From Eretmocerus hayati (lineage: Eukaryota > Arthropoda > Insecta > Hymenoptera > Aphelinidae), in the NCBI GenBank assembly GCA_029851415.1, contig CM056744.1, forward strand, positions 102,333,338 through 102,397,337: a stretch of DNA of 64,000 nt, written 5' to 3'. This document shows, piece by piece, positions 57,639-64,000 of the stretch (the stretch's first letter is position 1; every line of letters starts with the position of its first letter). A model generated the notes under the pieces. The model did no database searches and was not told where the DNA came from. It saw nothing but the letters and a program-made list of their open reading frames with translations. The translations under genes were made by a program, and so were the position numbers.

Positions 57639-58541
57639 CTACCACATCATGAAGGAAGCCCTCTTACTATTTCTCGCCATCGGGTTCAAGCAGAGTGTAG
57701 CCAGTGCACGAACCGCTTCCTCACCATGCGCATCCTTAGCATACAGAGTTCTTCTTTTGCTGGCCCTAAAACTAGCTCTCAAGGCCATTCCCGCTCTACC
57801 ACCCGATCTCCTTCCACTTGCACCACCAGGTACCCAACCCAATGACCTTGAGCTTCTTCTTCTCAGCGAAGACTTCCTCGTCAACCCAGACGATCTGGAC
57901 AATGCTCTTCTCTGCACCCCAGCTTGCTGCATCCCTACAAGAGGTACCCCAAGAACTTTTTTCTTCTTCTGGGTACTACTAGAATTCTGCGCATGCGTCA
58001 ACCTTCCCTCATACATACTTATTTTAGTATTTACAAGACCGGAAGCTTGCACTGCTCTCAGGGTATCACTGGGACGCCTGTCATCTTGAACTTTCTGTTG
58101 TTGACTCTTGCGGTGTCTGTGTTGACGATGTTGGGGCAGAGATGACCTTGGAGAATTTCGGGTAAGTTCACGACGACGTTTGGTTGGAGATGGAGTCGGC
58201 TGTCGACGAACTGGAGCCTGTTGAAAGGATTTCAGAAGTAAAGTTCGTTCACCAAGCTCGTCTCTTGGCGAGCAACGTCTAATATTATCCCTGTTGTAGA
58301 GGTATCTGCCATCTGGAACGGATTCGTCTATTGGGACGTCTACGGGGTGGCCCCAGTCTGGGTGGGTACGCCTGTTGATGAAGAGGTTATTCTTGCGTTG
58401 ATGATGGGGGTAACTATCTGCGATGAAGTTATGGTTAGCATCGCGCTGCTGCTGCTGCTGCTGCTTGTGAGATGCGTTGGTGGAAGTTTTGTGGAATGAT
58501 GAACGCCGATGTCGCTTTTTCTCGCTGCCCTCGAGCCACCT
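57639..58541 (-). CDS. 300-codon arginine/glutamine-rich ORF, A3 copy
   Basis: The minus-strand frame is open for 300 codons, from just after TGA 58542-58544 to TAG 57639-57641. In order it reads GSEKKRHRRSS, a Gln run, HPDWGHPVDVPIDESVPDGR, TPSPTKRRRELTRNSPR, RQHRHRKSQQQK, QKKKKVLGVPLVG, then an Arg/Ser-rich stretch. The protein is very basic, with SR/RS-like character and no recognised domain. There is no early ATG, so if genic it is an exon with a start upstream; CTCGAGGGCAG just inside the frame is a weak acceptor. The A2 copy keeps the frame apart from one nonsense change. The plus strand offers a 146-codon frame (57649) with a signal-like start, which I consider less likely. Confidence 0.35.
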   Translation of the reverse strand, partial: RWLEGSEKKRHRRSSFHKTSTNASHKQQQQQQRDANHNFIADSYPHHQRKNNLFINRRTHPDWGHPVDVPIDESVPDGRYLYNRDNIRRCSPRDELGERTLLLKSFQQAPVRRQPTPSPTKRRRELTRNSPRSSLPQHRQHRHRKSQQQKVQDDRRPSDTLRAVQASGLVNTKISMYEGRLTHAQNSSSTQKKKKVLGVPLVGMQQAGVQRRALSRSSGLTRKSSLRRRSSRSLGWVPGGASGRRSGGRAGMALRASFRASKRRTLYAKDAHGEEAVRALATLCLNPMARNSKRASFMMW

Positions 58542-59274
58542 TCAGGATTTTCCTGTAAAGGTCGTGCCACTGGTCGTTGTTGTCGTGGTAGTTGGTGTGT
58601 TATTGACTGCGGGAGCTGCGAAACGATTTTCCAAGCTGTTGCAGCCTCCTCCATTTCCGCATCCCATGCCTGTACAGATATCTGAATCAGAAAAGTTTAT
58701 TCCTTGTGAGAAGTTCTTATTTATAGACTCGAATCAAGACTTTTACGTTTTCTCTAGGTTTTCAATCAATAAGTTTTGTCTGCGAACAACTATTCAAAAT
58801 TTTTTGTAGACTTCCACTGAACTGTCCAGGAAGTGTGAATCGAGGATATGACTGAAACTTTGGGAAATGAATTCTCCAAAAGAGCTAAAACATAAGATCT
58901 GAGGATGCAGAGTCCAACGCTTAAGTTTCTTTATGATGCATGATCTATGCATTCTGAGTTCAACATGTAGTTCCACCTGTAAGGCTCTATCCAGACGATA
59001 CCCGAATACCTGCTATGCTGAACCAGCATGGCACCTAGTACCGATTTTGGCGAGGCGAAGCTGTAGATAGTTGGAGGGTTCAGAACCACCGGGATCCCCG
59101 AAAAAAGCACACGCTAAATGGGGCCGGACAGTATTCAAACCCTTACCTCACGCGGTCTTTTTTCAAGATTGATCTAGCAACGTCAGCATTATCCATGTGT
59201 GCCTATACTTTAAAATAATGTATAATCTATAAGCATACTGACTATGATAATGTCATAGTTTGCCACTTAAGAGG

Positions 59275-59595
59275 GGAGTACCAACCTTGCGGGTCCTGGA
59301 ACTTGACGAAACTTTGGGAATTTTCTTGTTTTGGTGAGAAATGAAGGTACCCAAGAGGGTTTCGTCCAATGGGCCTCCTATACTGAGATACAGCTATATG
59401 GAGGTTAGCATTGTCGGTACATCTATATATGTGTCATTTTGACATGCGCCCATATGGTTAATGCTAATCTCCATAGCTGTATCTCGAGATAGGAGGCCCA
59501 TTGAACAAAACCCTCTTAGGTACCTTCATTTCTCACCAAAACAAGAAGATTCCCAAATCAACAAGATCCATGACCCACAAGGTTGGTGTTCCCTT
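59275..59595. mobile_element. Hairpin MITE, A3-specific
   Basis: GGGAGTACCAACCTTG and AAATGAAGGTACC in the left arm are answered by GGTACCTTCATTTCTCACC and CAAGGTTGGTGTTCCC at the right; arms about 150 bp. A2 lacks the segment. A B-box-like motif at about 59130 on the minus strand just before it may be SINE debris. Confidence 0.75.
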
Positions 59596-60230
59596 TATTA
59601 GATCCACATGAGCGTTTGACTCTGTGTCTTTGGAAATTTTTGAATACAAAAAGACTTTCCTTCAAGTTTTAGCCCAATCTGCAACCCGCACTCCCTGGAA
59701 TCTTTGTTGAGGGTTTCCAAAAATGGGAGTCTAGAATCCGATCCGTCATCTCTGATTATTACTTTCAGAGTTCCAGAATATCAAGTGAATTCCACACATG
59801 GGAATTCAGTAGATCTATAGATTCTCGACTACAAAACCTCTGACTCGAAAGGAATTCAGGTTCATTCCGGTGGATTCTGAGGCATAACCAATAACTATGA
59901 ACTCCCATAATTTTGTGATTGAAATAAGGATTCCATGTGAATATGACTGAAAAATTCTTCGTGCGTATATGTGTATCAGCTAGCTCACATAGAAAAGATG
60001 CAACTTCCAAGGACACTCTGTGAAATCCACCAATATTTCTCTAGACAAAGAATTTCACGAGGAAAAAATCTGTCGAATCTTGATGATTATCAAGTATTAT
60101 ATGATTCGTTTTGTGGAATTTAAGTATGGGTGTACACTCAGGAAATTTCAGCCTCGCGAGACGCATATTGCGGGTTTGAAAAAACACAGAAGAATCGTGT
60201 TAGGAATTTTTTTCTGAAATCCTATCCTTA

Positions 60231-60236
60231 TTTATT
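60231..60236 (-). terminator. Polyadenylation signal of the tetraspanin gene
   Basis: On the minus strand AATAAA lies about 110 bases beyond the stop codon at 60346-60348, fitting a short 3' UTR. Confidence 0.55.
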
Positions 60237-60345
60237 GCGATGGACATTCACAATAACTTCAAATTTTCGCAATTCAAATCATAAAACTATAGCCCAATCT
60301 TAAATGTAGTATAGGATGGTATTCATCAAAAATACATCAAAGATA

Positions 60346-60570
60346 CTAACCGTACTCAAGATGGGGATCGTTGAAGGGATTGAGAGTCTGAGTGGAGTTG
60401 AATGTGGAAGTGTGCATGCTGGTTATGTGCCTCCGACGCGATCTCAGTTTCGTACATGCCAGGATAGTGCTAAGTAGAGCACACAGCTCCACGAGAATCA
60501 CGCACAGGGACAGTAGAAGAAGAAGTAGGATTTGTTCCTGCGTCCAGTCTTCAATCAGATCTGAGCATCC
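60346..60570 (-). CDS. Tetraspanin, last coding exon (end of large loop, TM4, tail)
   Basis: After acceptor CTTATTTCAG the phase-0 exon begins GCSDLIEDWTQEQ, where the Cys is the final LEL cysteine. A membrane segment of about 25 residues follows (LLLLLLSLCVILVELCALLSTI), then a cytoplasmic tail starting CTKLRSRRRH and ending NPFNDPHLEYG at TAG. This layout (GC, short amphipathic stretch, TM4, juxtamembrane Cys likely palmitoylated, short tail) is diagnostic of tetraspanins, integral membrane organisers. GTTAGT overlaps the stop and could act as a donor, but AATAAA downstream favours this as the terminal exon. The subfamily cannot be named from two exons. Confidence 0.85.
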   Translation of the reverse strand, partial: GCSDLIEDWTQEQILLLLLLSLCVILVELCALLSTILACTKLRSRRRHITSMHTSTFNSTQTLNPFNDPHLEYG

Positions 60571-61194
60571 CTGAAATAAGTATTCGTACAGATTTTTTAA
60601 GTGTTTTTTACATTTTAACACAGCGTATAGATCAATGATGTAATCCATCAATTATCAAGTCATATTTCAAGAAGATAACTCAATAATATCCGCAATATCC
60701 AAGGTCAGATTTGAAGCAAGCTGAAGTTGCAATTTTAGACTTCACCCGTACTTTCTCAATATAGAGGTATAGTCGTATAAATTCTCATCCTAGATCAGAT
60801 CAGCTTTCAAATCACACTTTCATATCCGTTTGCCTCTAACTTCTGGCATATTATTTCAATGAACAATCAGCAGGCAGAGATCCAGCCCATGAGTGATTAA
60901 AATTAATAACAGTGTAGCTAATGGGTTCAACAAGCGAATGAATCACGTCTTGATACTTATCATCATCGTCTGGAATAGGATGAACATTCGAATCGTGCCA
61001 CGAAAGAGAGCGGAAAAAGAAGCGGAGTAAAAGCCTGGCAACCATTATCATGTATTTGCACTGTATTCGGTGAGAATCATTTACCATCACGCAACGCGTA
61101 AAAATGCAACTGCATTAGAGCAATGAAAGTATACAAGGTTTACCCAGAAGTAGTGCGCAATAGACGTCATCAAAAGGTTCATGTATATACTTAC
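60571..61194 (-). other. Tetraspanin intron
   Basis: The 624-bp phase-0 intron has donor GTAAGTAT and acceptor ATTTCAG. Nothing else is recognised inside. Confidence 0.7.
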
Positions 61195-61407
61195 AGCTAA
61201 GTGTCGGGCTTGTTGATGCTCGGTTGGATCAAGATTTTGACACTGGCTGACGTTGAGGGGCTCGGGATTTAGGAAACCGTCGGGCTCGTGGGCATTCTTC
61301 AGAGTGCAGCAACTCAGCGGTACCACAAATTCTCGACGTCCAACTTCTTGTAAACGCCACCAAGAAGTACCGTAGTTGCTACTGCCGTTCATACCGCAGC
61401 ATGAGAA
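61195..61407 (-). CDS. Tetraspanin, large extracellular loop exon
   Basis: The 71-codon exon starts after acceptor CATTTCAG with FSCCGMNGSSNYGTSW, bearing the invariant CCG motif. It continues to VVPLSCC, the second Cys pair, and SQC, the fifth LEL Cys; the sixth is in the next exon. It ends ARHLA at a strong donor GTAAGTAT. Both junctions are phase 0, so the reading joins cleanly to the 60346-60570 exon. The six-Cys loop is of standard size. Exons for TM1-TM3 and the short loop are not found in the remaining 2.6 kb and must lie beyond the window or beyond a long intron on the minus strand. Confidence 0.88.
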
Positions 61408-61699
61408 CTGAAATGAAAGTGTATTGATTTTTGTTAAGAATAAGAAGTTCGGTATTAATAGTGTAAACAAATCGATTTTTGTCTAGAATTTATGAATGGT
61501 CGAGTGAAAAAATACTTCAAATCAGAATTTCTCGAGGAATAATTCTCATTGCCTCTCTCGTTTGATATTTGTGGAATGATGGGTGATGATCAATTGATAA
61601 TATAAAAAGAGGTTTCTTATGATATTTGGAAAGATAGCATATTATCAGTCAGTGAATTGATCAGTCGACCCTACCCATGACCTACACGGCTACTTCATA
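61408..61699. other. Upstream tetraspanin intron, start
   Basis: No upstream tetraspanin exon recognised. Confidence 0.4.
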
Positions 61700-62795
61700 T
61701 ATGGGCAAATCTCAGGAACTATGCGATTTCGACTTAGAAATTTCGAGAATTTCCAGATTGGCAGCACACCTCCCATGGACTTTTGTTTGGTTCAAGTAAT
61801 GGTCAAACAATGATGAAATACTTGCGTAAATCACTTTGGAGCTCCGCCGTGGATTTTTGAAGGAATAAAAGATTTTCCCATGTATTTGAATGAGAGCCTC
61901 ATATTTCCGTAATTTTAATTGGCTCATGTGTATCTGAATACATGGCATCCTCTGTGTTGGAATAGAGAAAAGGAGATAAGTTGAATAATTTGCAGTGTCT
62001 TCTGAAGGTCTGTGGTACAAAATGAAGATGTGCCTCAGACGCCAAAACGCTCATTTCCTTCATTTGTCAATCTTCACAAGCCTCGCATCACGACCGAGAT
62101 GAGGCTGTAGTAGGGGCGATTCTCATAGTCATTTCTTGAGGTACAAATATTAGTTTCCACGTGGTTTCAATCCCAAAAGAATCGAAATTTTCGTGTGCTA
62201 CACGAAAAATAATTTTTTGGCCCCGTTTACGCAAAAATAACTTTTCTCATTTTAAGCCGCATCGTCATGCGAAATCGAGCACACTATCGTTCTTGGGCTA
62301 GATTTGTAGGTTTTTGGGAGTAGAACAGGGAATCATTTCTACAGATACGAAATATTCACCGCACCGAGTGCTGCATCCATTAGAAGAGCGATACAGGGAA
62401 TAATGTATAATCGAAGTTCGCTCCAATGAATCATCGCTACTCTGACGCATCGATAGGCATAGCCTTGGGCGGAAATTATATATTTTTTTACATTATAATC
62501 CATCACATATCCAATTTTCAGACCGATCGGTGAAGCGCCCCGCCTGCCACGAGCTAAGGCGTAAGCGAATTTTGGCCTTGTTCGGCCGAAAACTGCGATT
62601 TTGTCATGTAGAAACGTCTCCCAGTACCTTGCTAAAGCGAGTAATAGACTCCTGAATGACGCAGAACTATCGAATATGAGTAGATCTGCGAAATGACCTC
62701 GTGCGAGTGGAGGAAAGACCGCGAGTGTTCTTCTCTCAATGTGAAAACTGGCTTGTTCGGTGAAATCGTACATTTCGTGAGATTTGCCCATATTT
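61700..62795. mobile_element. TIR element of about 1.1 kb in the tetraspanin intron
   Basis: ATATGGGCAAATCTCA at 61699 and TGAGATTTGCCCATAT ending near 62794 are inverted, with a looser match for about 16 bases further in (GCGATTTCG against TACGATTTCA). A solo relative of this end lies at 11993-12025. The 150-codon minus frame 62339-62791 begins inside the right TIR and has no recognised homology. Confidence 0.65.
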
Positions 62796-63310
62796 TAGCC
62801 AAACCAGACCTGATTAGACCGAACGAGACCGAGTTAGTCCGAAAGATACCGAATTAGACCAAACTAGACTCAATTGCACCGAACTAGACCGAATTAGACC
62901 GTATTACTATGGTACGCCAAGTATGGCACTACTCAGGTACTAGTATCGTACTTTTGATCCGGTAATGCCCGTAAGGCATAAGTTCGGTAATCCTAGTACG
63001 GTGCTAGGATAATACTACTAGCACGGTCATTCTCGGACGGTCCTAGTACCATTATTCTCGGACGATACTATTACAGCAATTCTAGACTGTACAAATACGG
63101 TACAAGTACGGTCATGCTTGTACGGCATTAGTACAATGATTCTCGAGATGATTCTCATACGGCACATTTACGGTACTAGTACGGTACTTTTAGTATGGTA
63201 CTATAACCGTTTCAGACCAAACGAGACCAAACCAGACCAGACCAGACCAGACCAGACCGGACCGGACCGGACCGAACCGGACCAGACCAAATCAGACCAG
63301 AACAGACCAT
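62796..63310. repeat. Tandem repeats: TAGACCGAAC, TACGGTACTAG and CCAGA arrays
   Basis: About 62800-62910 is the reverse complement of the 10-bp minisatellite at 50745-51700. About 62920-63200 holds diverged units around GTACTAGTACGGTA. About 63210-63300 is a (ACCAG)n/(ACCGG)n pentamer array. Confidence 0.75.
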
Positions 63311-64000
63311 CCGTCTATCCATCCATCCGACCACCTACTGACCCACTCACTAACCCATCGACTCATCCATGACTCATACGGCGACCCACGATACTTCACC
63401 CCATTCACGTAGGTAACCCAATACGTGGGATCCCGACAGTTAAATTCAGTTGGGTCTCCAATTATAATTTGAGTTAGAAAACTGAATCAGACTGTGAGTT
63501 TTTTAGTTGGTGTTTCGGTTTGAGTTTGTCACAGATATTTTCCAAACCTCATTTAAGTGGCATATTCCTGCCCGGGACCAGTAATCCTGTTTTAGGTGCT
63601 CTAAGAATTTTGCCCTTGAACAACAATATCCATGCAGTTTGAGGTGAAATTGCCGAAAAAGATTCTTCCACGTAGGGATTGGTTAAAATAGGTTGTTTAG
63701 AAATGCCAGAAAATTTATAAATTCATGCTGCAACGCTGGTGCTTCAAGCGCTCGACTTCTCTGACCACGATTGAAAAATCAAGCGAATAATTGAATCTAT
63801 TCTATTTTATATGGAACACACCAATATCTCGGAAGTCCAACCCTTTTCTCGCTTGGAATGTTTTTTGAGATGACAACGAGAAGTGTTAGGAAATCTAGTT
63901 CCATTGAAAAGTCATAAAATCGTACACACCAGTTGTTTGCATTTGTAATTGAGTTAAAATTATTTGAATGAAATCTGAAACGAGGACACTTCCAGAGACC
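63311..64000. other. Intergenic
   Basis: A short ATCCATCC/ACCCAC simple-repeat stretch to about 63390, then nothing recognisable. Confidence 0.4.

Larger units (their letters stand above)
52320..59960 (+). repeat. Segmental duplication copy A3
   Basis: This block aligns with A2 from about 37190 to 42030, including the arginine-rich ORF and the distal motif CACTCCCTGGAA, and with A1 from 26880 to 28140. The part of the block carrying an 11-mer gene is not present in A3. A3-specific insertions are listed separately. Confidence 0.8.

Noticed and set aside
57649..58089. 146-codon plus-strand ORF starting MKEALLLFLAIGF
   Set aside because: The start looks like a signal peptide, but the rest is Leu-rich low complexity, it is antisense to a longer conserved frame, and the A2 copy has lost the ATG (ACG).
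62339..62791. 150-codon minus-strand ORF as a host gene
   Set aside because: It begins inside a TIR, has no domain character, and lies within a mobile element.

Overview
This window looks like arthropod, most likely insect, nuclear DNA. It is AT-rich and gene-poor. It holds GT-AG exons of a tetraspanin, a CR1/Jockey-type non-LTR retrotransposon with an A-rich tail, several tRNA-derived SINEs, and a very dense population of palindromic or TIR-bearing DNA elements with recognisable target-site duplications. I cannot name the species from sequence alone.

Layout. 0-16 kb: repeats and TE debris. This includes a transposase-like ORF fragment (489-956), a degenerate satellite of roughly 150 bp units split by a 947 bp foldback element (4.69-7.54 kb), SINE copies (about 8.0-8.45 and 14 kb), a hAT transposase C-terminal remnant (13.3-13.5 kb), a GC-rich palindrome (13.6-14.5 kb) and a long hairpin (14.85-15.37 kb). 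16.1-20.8 kb: a nearly full-length LINE inserted in a SINE and itself interrupted by a 159 bp TA-flanked MITE. 20.9-42 kb and 52.3-60 kb: three diverged copies (A1, A2, A3) of one ancestral segmental duplication. Because each copy can serve as the empty site for insertions in the others, many mobile elements can be delimited closely. 43.4-47.2 kb: a third repeat-protein gene, TIR elements and two possible terminal exons of an unknown gene. 49.7-51.7 kb: a cluster of simple and minisatellite repeats. 60.2-61.4 kb: the last two exons of a tetraspanin on the minus strand. 61.7-64 kb: a TIR element and tandem repeats.

The most interesting content is a family of three small, apparently intronless, secreted proteins (21702-22004, 29972-30274, 43451-43873). 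Each has a signal peptide followed by tandem 11-residue repeats with one tryptophan exactly every 11 residues. Two lie at equivalent places in A1 and A2; the third is distinct in sequence but follows the same rule. I recognise no described family. The pattern suggests secreted amphipathic-helix proteins (lipid-binding, LEA-like or ice-binding-like) at a locus expanded by segmental duplication. A second noteworthy item is a 4.75 kb foldback element in A2 whose long terminal inverted repeats are built of subrepeats and which surrounds a broken transposon ORF and three further insertions.

Limits: all homology statements are recognition from memory without a search. Boundaries of old repeats are approximate (tens of bases); those given with target-site duplications were read directly.
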